Shown piece by piece: positions 12,814-24,007 of a stretch of 64,000 nt of DNA (its first letter is position 1; each line of letters opens with the position of its first letter). The stretch spans positions 73,108,206-73,172,205 of the forward strand of contig CM024758.1 of NCBI GenBank assembly GCA_014218235.1, in the 5' to 3' direction. The notes beneath the pieces are model-generated. The model saw nothing but the letters and a program-made list of their open reading frames with translations, was not told the DNA's origin and did not search any database. The DNA is from Colocasia esculenta. Lineage: Eukaryota; Streptophyta; Magnoliopsida; Alismatales; Araceae. Both the position numbers and the translations under genes were made by a program.

Positions 12814-12834
12814 TGAGTCTACGCAATAGACTCA
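12814..12834. other. Conserved LTR hairpin, TR-GAG 5' LTR
   Basis: TGAGTCTA (12814-12821) pairs with TAGACTCA (12827-12834) over a 5-nt loop. The loop differs from the 3' LTR copy while the stem is unchanged. Confidence 0.65.
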
Positions 12835-14875
12835 GCAAGTAACTTAAGATTCAATACATACAATGCTTTTTACCAATTAACTCAATAAAATTTCAGCAGT
12901 TAAATCATACATGATCATCCTATAACCTAAACAATTCCATTAAACAATTATCTAAACAAATGTAACTAAAATCTAAACAAGATCACTAACATCATGGTGT
13001 CATTAACATGAGTAAATACACATTCACACGTTTTCATACTTTATCCAAGTCATTGTAAAGTTGCACAACTAAACCATGGAAACATATAAGATAGGTAGCA
13101 CTCCTAGTATGATTCCTAACTCACTTAGCATGCAATCATAACAATTTACTTCACATTTAGCTTGCTGATTTTATACAAATTTTATCACATTCATATCACC
13201 TTTGCATAGGGATCACTTTTAACTATACAACATGATACTAAACATATGTGCATCCAATCATTCAAATTTTATGAATATGAAAGCATATACTTACATTTTG
13301 GTACTAATGGTAACATCACTTTTAGCAATTGACAATTTATACATAAACACATACACACACACATTTGTACACATCAATAAACAATTTATCAATTCACACT
13401 ATTGTCATTTACACATACTATTTTCTCATTACACACAACCATATGATAAACCTTGGCTTTCACATACACTCACTTTGTTCTATCACACAATACTTATACA
13501 CATTTCCATTGATTCCTCTTTCACATTCACACACTCTTATCATTTCACTTTTGCACATCACATGTGCCACATTTACACATATCTTGCACATTCCTTGTGC
13601 TATGAACACATATCACTTTTCACATCACACTTATACTTATTTTCACTTAATGCCAAGACACAGCCCAAACCACCACATAGACGATCACATGACACACACA
13701 TTCACATACACTTACTTAATCATCGGCATAGTGATAAGTCTTAGTTCCTGCAGAACCGGGGAAAGCCCTTCCCACCATTACCAGTGGAACTTGTCCACCT
13801 CCAGGATTTTACAAGACCCTTTGCCAGGGTGTACACTTATCAAGACCCTTTCCTAGGGTATCACATAACACATTGAGCTTCCCGTAGAGGCATTACTACA
13901 GTACAGCTCCAAAAATCTAGGGTGGTAGTGTCTTATGGGCATACTTGTTTATCTTGTCACATTAACCATTTCACACACCTATACCACTTGCTCTCTCACA
14001 TTCCATGCACACATACTCATACATAATTCATACACACATAAATCCTCATTTACTGATTTTAACCTCACTGTTGCAACTGCCAAATAATCATAATACAAAT
14101 ATAATCATACTGAAATTTACTGAATCATCAAGTCACAATTAACATGCTCACATAGTCATTTTTCACATTAAAAATCCATAACAATACTTACTGTCATCAA
14201 AACGATATGAGATTTTAACCACAGACAATTTTAAGGTTTATAATCGCATATACAATTTTTCAGATTTTTCTGAATCATATTACATTTACAGAAACTAAAA
14301 CATCAGATTCATGCCATTCATATTCACTTTAACATGGAACATAACACAACATCAGATTTAACCATCCACAACCCTGATCCTAACATAATTATCATCACAG
14401 AAATTTTCCCTTGATTTATTGCACAGCACACAATTTAATGTAAATTTTACAATTTCTACGCATGTCTTCTAATTCCAAAACAGAAATTCAGTAAATCCCA
14501 CAGTCATGGAATTTCTCAAAAATTTCAGGGCATGGAGTGATACATATACACATGATATAGAAAAATCTACAGCATTTAATTTCTCAGGAAGTTAGGTAGA
14601 CAGTAGATGAGCATGCATAATCCATTTTTCCCAACATGTATTTCAATAATCTAAAATTTCATGCCATCCACAGAAAATACAGAAATTTCCACACACATCA
14701 CATTACCTATTTTACATAGCATATATAATTTACACTATATCCTCATTGCGAAAACATATCTAAAATAATCATCTACCAGGAAGAACAACTCACTGTTCTA
14801 TCCTGAAGAACTTGGCGGCATCTCTAGACCGTTCAAGGGTTTTGACGGCACGATCGCTGGACGCCGATGGGAGAT

Positions 14876-14902
14876 CTTGGCGTCAATGGCATTGACGCCA
14901 AG
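14876..14902. other. 27-bp perfect palindrome in the LTR
   Basis: The arms CTTGGCGTCAATG and CATTGACGCCAAG surround a single G. The copy at 9400-9426 has one mismatch. The arms contain TGACG, the core of plant TGA/bZIP factor sites, but binding is only a possibility. Confidence 0.6.
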
Positions 14903-15323
14903 TTCCTGTCTGTTCAACAGCACAGACCGAACTCCAAATACAAGGTGAAAAGGAGGGTCCAGGACACGTTTAAAATCCACAAAAATTGCTGGGACCTAGG
15001 GCACATGTATGGGATTGAGATCTATGGTTACTTGCCTCTCAATTAAATCTACAAGATCGGAATAAGCTGATGAAGCCCTCCTTGGGCAGCGCCAAGAAGT
15101 CTCCAGAAATCCTTTGCTCCAGGTTCTAGGGGGTTAAGGCTGCAGTCCAACGCCAGGGAAGCCTTCTCCTACGTATGGCTTTCCTCCTTGTCGTAGAAGA
15201 TCACCAGAAAACGCCTCCAGTAGCCGGATCCAAGCCCTCCAAGGTCAGTCCTTCCTCTCTCTCTCAGTTAGGGTTTCCTTTCTAGTAAAGAGCCAAGAGA
15301 TCTCTCTAGGTTGCAAAAGGGAT

Positions 15324-15331
15324 GTTTTATA
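15324..15331 (-). promoter_or_regulatory. Candidate TATA box, TR-GAG 5' LTR
   Basis: The minus strand reads TATAAAAC, aligned with 9846-9853. It would drive transcription leftward into the gag interior. Confidence 0.5.
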
Positions 15332-15742
15332 GACTAGGGGACAAGAGGGGCTCGTGCAGGGGTTGAAAGGACAGGTAAGCCGTTGGGAAGACATCTCCCC
15401 AATCAGAAGCCTGGCCCAATGAGTGCTCTCTGCGCTCTGTTGCGCACAGAAAATTAGGGATATTGACGTCCACATCCATGGACGGCTACATTAGGGTTGG
15501 CGTCAGTCGATATGGACGCTGACATATCATGGGCGTCCATCCATGTTGACGCCAAGACACTCTTCTTCCAGAACTTAAAATCATGCAGAACCATGCTTAA
15601 TCCACACATATATGCACATGAAACCTATGTAGTATAGTGTATACACCACTACACCATGTAAACATCCAATATTTACTACTAATCCTACACATACATACAT
15701 AGGTACATCAAGATAATAACACGTACATAATATCTTCATACG

Positions 15743-15750
<8 letters not shown>

Positions 15751-15798
<48 letters not shown>
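15751..15798. repeat. (TA)24 microsatellite
   Basis: There are 24 uninterrupted TA units. The homologous place in the other LTR (10272-10289) has nine. Confidence 0.95.
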
Positions 15799-15802
<4 letters not shown>

Positions 15803-16572
15803 ATATATACACACACCTGACTCAACACACAAGAACTGTGTTTACACTACGTATATACATACAATGTATAAGGTATAATATGTATATTACTACACCGTGC
15901 AATCCATAACATTTATACCTGGGCATGCACATGCATACATAAGTACACTAAGATAAGATGTACGTAGGTATCTACCTATGTACATGAGGTTTTACATAAG
16001 CGTGACTCAATCACGCGGCAAAATAAAATGACAAGAATTGCGAGGCTTCACAATCATTAGGAGGCAATATGAATTAAGTTAGCTAGGAATAATCTATTCA
16101 ATAAAGTAGTTCTTGCTTGCACTCCATACGTACATGCAATGTAAGAAGTACAATGTACACATTAACTACACCACGCAATGGACATATTTACAACTAAATA
16201 TACTCATGCATACCTAAGTATACCAAGGTGTTACATATGTAAATTTAGGTATACAATATCACATGCATAAGATAACATACATGCGTACATACACATATGC
16301 ACTTCATATATTCGTACACATATCCCTGAAAGGGGTATATATATAAGTTATACTTCAATATTTATGGTACTTGCATAACATTTGAATAGATACCTTATAC
16401 ACAAAATTGGCCAATTACTTATATTCACATATAATAATATACATCCTCGCATATACCTATGCAAAATTTATATTTATAATATGCACCGTTTTCATGCACG
16501 CCATTTATGCAAGAACAAGTAAACACCATATACATAAAATAGAAGTGGGAAAAAGAAATTCGGGGCCTTACA

Positions 16573-17003
16573 AGCGAGTGACACATACAGAAGCAAACAC
16601 CTTAGCACACACCTGCCGAGACAAAGGAGCTCATGGAACACCGAGCAAACCACGTGAGACCGGAGTCCCATGACACAAGCACCAACATCCCGGACCTCCA
16701 CGAGATCGGGAAGGAACAACCGGTGTCACCCAGAGAGACACCAAGCAACCAAGTGAGAACGAATGTCTCACCACAGGCACGGCCACCTCAGACCTCCACA
16801 AGGTCGAGGGCCCACAAGCAGAACCACCCTACACCTCGGACACGCCACGAGGTCAGGGAACTACACCCTATAGTGCCACCACAGACGGCACCAAGGAACA
16901 GGTTACAGAAACAACAATTGGGTGCCTGCACAAGGCATCCCGAGGGAACCCGCAGAGCGGAAACTACTAACATGGCCCACGAGGCCAAACCAACCAAACC
17001 CAT
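16573..17003 (-). repeat. X 5' LTR, second segment
   Basis: X sequence resumes directly after the TR-GAG-type element. Positions 16573-16685 match 1107-1220. Positions 16686-17003 have no counterpart in the X 3' LTR because that copy carries a deletion. The segment ends at 17003 with the left flank CCCAT of solo LTR Y. Confidence 0.7.
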
Positions 17004-19397
17004 TGAACGCGACATTGTTGATTGTACACTTCCGTTGTCTAGAGTTCCGTGCACAAATCAATATGCTCACCTTCTCTAAACTGTCTCACATATTTAAAAT
17101 AGTAAAAATGAACTAATAAAGTAGTGGGAACAGGTCATTTCCACAAGGAGACTGAATAAAGTTTGACTTAAGAAACTGCTTTTTGAAACTATTCTAACAA
17201 ACACTATAACACCATATTAGAATTAATGCTGTAAACATCTCCAATCAAATCCCTCACAACTCGACAGATCAAACATAATGAAAGAACAAGTAGAATTGAA
17301 ATTAAAAGAAAATTGATGTCTTTGTACCCTCACATTGAGGGATCAAACAGAAAATAAGAACTGAAGGGAATAAGGCACAATAAACTTCAGAACAACCAGC
17401 AGAAATTCAAATATCTATAACCTCATAGCGCGAGGGATCAGCAAGCACGCAATAAAGGAAATGTAAATTGCAACTTCAACTCATGACCTATCCAGAACAA
17501 AGATTAAAAACAACAATGAAATGGAAATCTCAAAGAAAAGAAAACAGAAAAGAAAGAGACAGTCTTTCCGATCTCTCAAATCCTGGTTGTTCTCTGCTAC
17601 CTCCGGAAACTTTCTGGACACCGTCACCCTCCAAGACGCCAAACAGACCCAGAACTAACCAAGAAAAGGAGGAGTTCCTGGTCACTATGTGCCTTCTCTA
17701 CTGCGCACGACGCCGAGATTCCTCAGATGCACCAGATGCCAGCCGCCACCAATCCTCACAAACTCCATAGAAGAGACGAAGCAAAATGTCGATTTCAGCA
17801 AACCAAGAAAAAAACATAAACTTCAAATCCTCACAGAACAGCAGAAAACTCTCAATTCCTCACGGAACAGAAGATGCAGAAACCCCTGAAATTCCAGACT
17901 CAACACCCCAATCTCCCAACACAAAAAAAAAAATAACCAACGCAGAAGAACTAGAAAATTTCACTGGATTGAACTAAAACATAGAAGAAATGGTATAAAC
18001 GCCATTGGATCCTCCAAAGTAGAAAAGAAACAAAATACAAAATAACTCCTAGCAACAGCATCGATCCCCCACCAACCTTCAAAGAAGAAAACCAAAAGAA
18101 AAAGTTGCAATCGTCTTCCGAATGAACACAGAAGAAGTCGCCTACAATCGTCCTCCTTACAGCAGCAGAAATGGACAAAGCAAAACAGAAGAAATGGACA
18201 AAGCATTGCTCCTAGATCACTCTCTAGAACACAAAGAAATGAAAAATGTTACTGGATCGAACTCTCCCAACCCAACATTAACAGAAGAAAGAAATAAAAA
18301 TTGCAATTCCCCACCACCCAACAGCAAAAGAGAAGGAGAAAAACCCCTGGAATCTCACAGAACAGAAGAAGGGAGGAAGAAGAAGCGCCTCCGATCGCTC
18401 AACTCAGCAGTAAAGAAGAGAAAAAACCAAAAAAACTTACAAACCCCTCCCCTGTAGTCGAAAACCCCAATAAGAGAAACCCAAAAATCTCAACACCCGG
18501 TGCTGCGGACCTTGGGGTCCTTATATAGGCTCCCTGGAATCCTCACAGATGCCTCTGCACGAGCTCTTCACCGCCTGGGCTCCACACGCGACTGCCATGC
18601 ACAGCACGGCCACACGAGCTCCATCCTCGACTAGCTACTACGCAGACCCAGCTCCTCATGCACCTCTACTCCGGATGCGCACGCCAGCCTCCAGATCAGC
18701 ACGCTAGATGCGCCTCCCGCCAGAGCTTTAGCTGCCACTTCGCACGGCTACACTGCCTCCATTGCGCTACGCCCAGCTCTGCACGATCCCACACCCAAAT
18801 CCTCTTCCCACCTCCACAGCAACTCCAGCCGTGGACTGCTTCTAGCAACTTCTACACGACCCAGCACCAGACCCCATCGCGCACAGCCGCTTCACACCGC
18901 CTCCCAGATGATCTATTAGGATGAAAGAACAAGTTAAAAAAATGTGCGTGGCCTATTCTAATTAGATGAGAAAAAGGCATAATGGACCCATGGGGTGAAA
19001 AATAGATGTTGTCTCAATGGACCCATGAGGAGGGGGTATGTGGCATGATGGTATTAGGTGAGGGGTGTTTATTCAATTAAAATTTATTTAAAATTTGATT
19101 TATTTACAGACTAATATTTAGAAGATGTTTATGAAAATATAAGATCAAATATTATTTATGTACAATATACCTGCAAAAAGAGAAAACACTTTTATTGGTC
19201 AAACTATTCAAAAGACATTGAATTTATTAAATGAGAATCTAACTATGTGTTTTACCCAAAAATTTAACTAAAATGCTACAAAAATTATACATGAATAGAA
19301 TGAAAATTAAAATTAAAATGCACATTATTTATAGACAAAAGATGTCTAAAATCAACTCTATGTATGAAATTTAACACTAAAAAATCTTCAGTTATCA
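17004..19397 (-). mobile_element. Solo LTR Y (minus orientation)
   Basis: Sense-strand limits are TGATAACTGAAG (at 19397) and GTCGCGTTCA (at 17004), giving 2394 bp with TG...CA ends. Flanks CCCAT (16999-17003) and CCCAC (19398-19402) form a target duplication with one C-to-T difference. A minus-strand TATA box lies at 18519-18529. The 3' part has CCTTGTGGAAATGACC and GAGCATATTGA-like words that remind me of Athila/Tat-type Ty3 LTRs, but I am not sure of that. No interior or second LTR is present, so recombination between LTRs is the likely origin. The short open frames at 17468-18924 are not supported as genes. Confidence 0.68.
18519..18529 (-). promoter_or_regulatory. TATA box of solo LTR Y
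   Basis: The minus strand reads CCTATATAAGG, close to the plant TATA consensus and followed by a CT- and T-rich leader. Confidence 0.65.
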
Positions 19398-21345
19398 CCC
19401 ACAGAACTAGACACGGCTAGGCTACAACCACCGTGCAGGCTAGGGCGACGAGAAACCCAATCTCGGAAACAGCGTGAAACACCGTCACCGCAAGAGCAAC
19501 CAAGCCACCGCCACAGGCAGCTAAGAGAGGGACACACAGTCCACCCCTCTTGCTTGCCAGCCGCTGACTCCTGCCTACGACCTCCCTAGGTAGAGTGAGG
19601 CTAGCGAGTCACAGCAAAGAACACAACCACAAACACCGCAGTCTGGCCGAACTGCGGCCCCATGCCTGACCTCCCTACGCCGCTCCGGAACCAACGCAGA
19701 GCGAGGCTGTGAGACGGACTAGCTGGTCCGCACCGGAAGAGCGCCTAAACCACCTCGGAGACCTAGACCAGCTAATAGAGATCTACAAACGGCTTACGTC
19801 GCTGCCCCCATTTTTTCCCCTTCTGCTCCAAGTCTGTGACTTGAGCATGCCCGCCGCCCAGAGCAACTCCCTCTGACACAGATGCACGGGGCTGGGGGTC
19901 CCAGGCAATGTTACAACCTATCTTGCGGACAAGCCCTCCAATACCGAGCACCGGGCGGAAAGAGAACTGGCGTGGCAACCACCAACAGAAACAACACAGC
20001 TGGCTTGTAACCAAGACAAGCCCAACAGGCACAGGCACGCATGGCACCCCTTCCGGAAACCCCCCAGAAGGACCGTCGGCAATGCCGACACACACACCAT
20101 GGCCGAGAAATCGGAACACCACCAGACAAAATAGAAACCAACGCTCTACTAATAATCGATTGGTAGTCAAACAATCGATTATTAGACAGACGCGCGCCTC
20201 CTAGCACCGCCGCTAGGACACGGCTATGAAGGTGTCACCTTTGGTCACTGAACGTAGGCAGGTAACCTGCTGCGTTCCAACCAGAAGGTCCTAAGGGCAC
20301 ACCCTGCCCTGGGGCACACATCGACACGCCAACCGAGGCCACGGAAACACCCAAGGCAAACCAGATCTTGTTGCACCCTCCTAACCCGTCGCGATCTCAT
20401 CGCGATGGGTAGGGCAACCGCGACAACCGAGTGCATCGGGGAAGCGCTTTGTGACAACCAGTTGTAAGGACAAGGCACAGCGCCGCGACAAGCCTGTCGC
20501 AAGAGGGCTGTGCGTCGCGACAACAGCTTGTCGCGACGCCAACCGGGTCGCGACACGACCCTTCTCACGACGGCCAACCGCGCCGCGATAAGGTCGCGTC
20601 GGACCGGGGCGACGCCTTTTCTGATGTTGCGACGCGCTCGGTGGTCGCCACATCAGCTAGAAGGCCGACCGCTAGGATGCTACATCCCGGGGTCCCCCAC
20701 ATGCTACAACAACTACAACCATGGGGAGGGGAACATGGGGAAGGCAATTAAAGCATGCAAACACACAAAGGGACTTCCAATCACTCGGATTGGAAAGGGC
20801 ATAAGAATCCCTACCGATTTTGGAAGAACCGAACCCCCAAGGGGCCTTCACGATGAGCTCGCCACCACCTCCTCGCTCCCACGGCGAAGCTCCCGCTCCG
20901 CACGAGCCGTCGGCTACTCCACCAAGCTCCACCGCCGGAGGAAGACGAGAGGGAGACCTCTCCCCTTGGAGAAGAGAGGAAAAGGGAGAAAGGAGAGAAA
21001 GAGGAAAAGGGGGAAACGGGCCAAGGCTTTTAGCCTCCGGCCCCAAGAACGCGATGGGGCGGGGCATCGCGATACCAACCTTAATGTGACGGCTACCCCC
21101 ACCGCAACTAGAACGTGCCCTCCCTGGGCGCCGCGACAACCCGACAGGTCAGTCTGCCATGTGCCACTCAAATAAGCATCAGACGACCAAAAAGTACAAA
21201 GCAGTCGCGACCCGTTGATCGGGCGCGACAAGAACGCGACACCGAAAGTGGTCGCAACAGGGATGACTGTCGCGATGGGCACCTCCGTCGCGACAAGGCT
21301 AGTCATCCCTCACACAATGAAAGCCGAAATGCTCGAGATGTTACA
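19398..21345 (-). repeat. X 5' LTR, third segment, with GTCGCG cluster
   Basis: This is the remaining 1.95 kb of the X 5' LTR, ending GAGATGTTACA at 21345. Positions 20602-21345 match 1225-1945. Positions 20385-20610 are dense in TCGCGA and GTCGCGAC palindromes. The 221-aa open frame at 20510-21175 does not keep its frame in the other LTR and is rejected as a gene. ATTTT at 21346-21350 is the expected right copy of the X target duplication. Its partner is outside the window. Confidence 0.72.
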
Positions 21346-22287
21346 ATTTTACTCGCCTATTCAAGGCTAAGTTCATTCCTGAGTATGTGCAGGATAAGAT
21401 GGAGCAGGAATTTCTTTCGTTGACCCAGGGAGCCATGAGTGTTCTAGAATATGAAGCCAGATTTGCAGAGCTATCAAATTATGCACCACACATTTTTGCT
21501 GATGAGAGGAGAAAGGTAAAGAAGTTTGTGATGGGGCTCAGACCATCACTGCGTACTAGGCTTGTGGCATTTGTTCATCGTACCATGGAGGAAGCATTTA
21601 GTGCGACTTGCAAACAAGAAAGCAAAATGGAACAATATTTTGAGGAGACGAAAGCTATTTCCAAGAGGCCAGCATCGCCATTTCTGAGGCAGGATAAGAA
21701 GAAGAAGGCTATTTATGTACCTCAGCAAGTACCAGACTATGGGAAGAGGGCACCTCAGCAAGGGAGACTCCTGCAGGAAGACAAGTTGTTATGTACTCAT
21801 TGCGGCAAAAGGCATGGAGGTCAGGTATGTTGGTTGAGTGTAGGGAGATGTCTTCGTTGTGGAGACAAGGACCACAAGATCAAGGACTGGTCTAAGATGT
21901 CGCAGCAGATAGCAGCAATAGTGGCGCCAGCAGTAGCAAAACCAGCGGGAAGACCCCGGGCCCAAGCTCGAGTGTATGCATTGGCTAAGGAAGATGCAGA
22001 GCAGGAAGAGCATGTGACTGAAGGTACAGTTCCAATTATGGGTATTCATGCTAGAGTTATATTTGACACTGGTGCCACACACATTTGTATCTGAGAGGTT
22101 TGCTAAGGTGTTGCTTAAGGAGTCTGATGCAAAAGCTATGGATTTAGAGATTCTGTTGTCTATGCATACCCCAGCAGGAGCTATGATCACTAAGAAGTGC
22201 TTCCCTTCACTTTATGTATGCATAGAAGAATGGGATTTGGCAGGATGCTTCTATCTTTTGAAGATGAAGGATTATGATGCTATTTGA
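21346..22287 (+). pseudogene. gag-pro: Gag (truncated) and protease of Z
   Basis: The frame is open from the X junction at 21346, reading LFKAKFIPEYVQ, so the amino end of gag is missing because of the X insertion. A gag core (21400-21620, with VLEYEARFAELSNYAPH) precedes zinc-knuckle cysteines at 21792 onward (CTHCGKRHGGQVC). In the second knuckle, CLRCGDKDHKIKDW, the last cysteine is replaced by tryptophan. The protease active site FDTGATH lies at about 22062-22082. A frame change follows immediately, giving a stop at 22092-22094, and the rest of the protease is in another frame to 22287. In a working element Gag forms the particle and the protease matures the polyprotein. This copy is inactive. 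Confidence 0.85.
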
Positions 22288-22399
22288 GTCTAGATTGGTT
22301 GGAAGAGCATTATGTTTTGTTAGATTTTCGGAAGAAGAGGATTATTTTCTGCATTCCAAGTGAGGATGAGTTCACATCCCTTACCTAAGAACATGGCTG

Positions 22400-23240
22400 G
22401 AATGTTGTGGTGTCAGCATTGAAGGAAGCCAAGATGTTGAACAGTGGTTGCAGTGCCTTTTTGGCTAGTGTGGTGGTGTCTAAGGACACTAATACACCAC
22501 AGAATGAGGAGTTGAGGTTGTTCATGATTATGCGGACGTCTTTCCTGAGGATCTTTATAGTTTGCCACCGAAAAGAGACATTCAGTCCACTATTGAGTGA
22601 GATGTCAGGTACAACTCCTATTTCCAAGGCACCTTATCGTATAGCCCCAGCAAATTGGCAGAGCTCAGGAAGCAATTGCAGGACTTGTTGGACAAGGGCT
22701 TCATTCGTCCGAGTTCTTCACCATGGGGAGCTCCAGTCCTTTTTGTTAAGAAGAGGATGGTTCGATGAGGCTTTGCATAGACTATCGGAAGCTTAACCAA
22801 GTAACGATCAAGAACATGTATCCTTTACCCCGTATGATGACCTATTTGATCAATTGCAAGGAGCTTCAGTGTTTTTCTAGATAGATCTTCGTTCGGGTTA
22901 TCACCAACTCTGAATAAAGGCTGATGACACGTCCAAGATGGCTTTTCAAACTCAGTATGGTCATTATGAGTTCTTGGGTTACCTTTTGGCTTGACAAATG
23001 CTCCAGCAGCATTATGGACTTGATGAATCGGGTCTTCAAGCCGTATCTAGATAGTTTCGTAGTGGTTTTCATAGATGATGTTTTGATATATTCTCCGGAT
23101 GAAGCGTCTCACATGGAGCATTTAAAGACCGTGCGGGAAGTCTTGAGGGAGAACAAGTTATTCGCCAAGTTTAGCAAGTGTGACTTCTGGATGAAGGAAG
23201 TTCATTTTCTTGGGCATGTGATTTCAGAGATGGTATAGCT
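22400..23240 (+). pseudogene. pol (RT): Reverse transcriptase of Z, broken
   Basis: The fingers region (LRKQLQDLLDKGFIRPS and CIDYRKLNQV, about 22660-22810) changes frame. Stops occur near 22878 and 22914. The palm motif FIDDVLIYS is intact at 23068-23094, followed by HFLGHVIS. The sequence FIDD rather than YIDD occurs in some Ty3 elements. The role is copying element RNA to DNA in the cytoplasmic particle. The piece 22924-23238 is open, but the domain as a whole is not. Confidence 0.85.
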
Positions 23241-23271
23241 GTGGATCCTTCTAAGGTAAGGTAGTGCTAGA

Positions 23272-23925
23272 ATGGGAGACTTCAAGATCACCATCTGTGA
23301 TACGGAGTTTCTTGGTTTAGCTGGCTATTACCTCCATTCAATAGAGAGTTTTGCATCCATTGCAGCACCCTTGACCAAGCTTACAAGAAAGGGAGTGAAG
23401 TTTGTATGGTCAGAAGATTGTGAGCAATGTTTCAAAGAATTGAGGAGTAGATTGACTTTTGCACCTGTGCTAGTTCTACCTAGTGGGGCAGATGGCATCA
23501 CGATCTATACTGATGCTTCTTATATTGGGCTCGGCTGTGTGCTTATGCAGGATGGGAAAGTGGTAGCCGATGCTTCTTGTCAACTAAAGGAGCATGAACA
23601 TAACTACCCCACCCATGATCTAGAGTTGGCAGCGGTAGTGCATGCTTTGAAGATTTGGCAACATTATCTGTATGGTGTCAAGTTTGAGGTATTCACTGAT
23701 CACCAAAGTCTTAAGTACTTCTTCTCGCAGAAGGAGCTAAATCTGAGGCAGAGGAGATGGATTGAGTTCTTAAAGGATTATGATTTTGAATTGCATTATC
23801 ACCCAGGCAAGGCTAATGTGGTAGCTGACGCGCTTAGCAGGAAGAGGACAACAATGCAGAAGGATTGGAAGATGATAGAAGATGCAGCTTGTGCTTTTGT
23901 AGAGGTTGAGTCACAATTGTGCTAA
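23272..23925 (+). pseudogene. pol (RH): RNase H region of Z
   Basis: An open stretch of 217 codons contains FLGLAGYY (connection), ITIYTDASYIGLGCVL with the first catalytic aspartate (about 23500), HDLELAAVVHALKIW with the glutamate, FTDHQSLKYFF with the second aspartate, and VVADALSRK. This is the standard Ty3 RNase H that degrades RNA in RNA-DNA hybrids. It is the best-kept part of Z, but it is separated from RT by a frame change near 23240-23280. Confidence 0.87.
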
Positions 23926-24007
23926 GCTTTTATGGCACAGTTGACTATCATTCTTCTCTTCTAGATAATGTGTAGAAGGTCAAACGGATGATCCTAGACT
24001 GCAAGAG

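Larger units (their letters stand above)
6941..16572 (-). mobile_element. Complete gag-only LTR retrotransposon (TR-GAG type), minus strand
   Basis: Two long direct repeats (6941-11058, 4118 bp; 12426-16572, 4147 bp) flank a 1367-bp interior. The interior holds, in minus-strand order, a primer-binding site, a broken gag and a polypurine tract, with no protease, RT, RNase H or integrase. The repeats look about 97-98 percent identical in the stretches compared. The element sits inside the X 5' LTR. Flanks AGCGG (6936-6940) and AGCGA (16573-16577) form a target duplication with one mismatch, and the uninterrupted site is visible at 1101-1120 in the other X LTR. This architecture fits the TR-GAG class described in plants. 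Its gag resembles that of Z, so a Z-like Ty3 element is the likely source of its enzymes. Confidence 0.88.
12426..16572 (-). repeat. 5' LTR of the TR-GAG-type element
   Basis: This is a near-identical copy of 6941-11058, ending GGGGCCTTACA at 16572. It differs mainly by one-base insertions and deletions and by a much longer TA repeat. It carries the hairpin at 12814-12834 and a minus-strand TATA-like site at 15324-15331. Confidence 0.9.
879..21345 (-). mobile_element. Large non-autonomous LTR element X, carrying nested insertions
   Basis: This is a minus-strand element made of a damaged 3' LTR (879-1945), an interior (1946-6357) and a 5' LTR. The 5' LTR is split into 6358-6940, 16573-17003 and 19398-21345 by two later insertions. 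LTR ends are TGTAACATCTCG and GGTCGTTACA on the sense strand. The two LTR copies align by eye at 883-1220 with 6711-6940 plus 16573-16685, and at 1225-1945 with 20602-21345. A tRNA-iMet-type primer-binding site directly adjoins the 5' LTR. The sense-strand end of the interior next to 1945 has TTCGAGGACGAAAT, which is common just after pol in plant Ty3 elements. No RT, RNase H or integrase motif was found. I infer a large retrotransposon derivative mobilised by a Ty3 partner. Confidence 0.75.

Noticed and set aside
13232..13856. Open frames rich in histidine and threonine, repeated at 7752-8550
   Set aside because: They are in both 4.1-kb LTRs, made of CACA and CATA words, with gaps that change the frame between the copies.
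17468..18457. Possible host exons in the purine-rich segment
   Set aside because: It lies inside solo LTR Y downstream of a minus-strand TATA box. The frames are short, overlapping and without domains.
20510..21175. 221-codon open frame in the GC-rich part of the X 5' LTR, with a 187-codon counterpart at 1205-1768
   Set aside because: Both lie in LTR copies. The frames agree only in part, shift relative to each other, and have proline and arginine-rich low-complexity translations. Similarity is explained by the LTR duplication.
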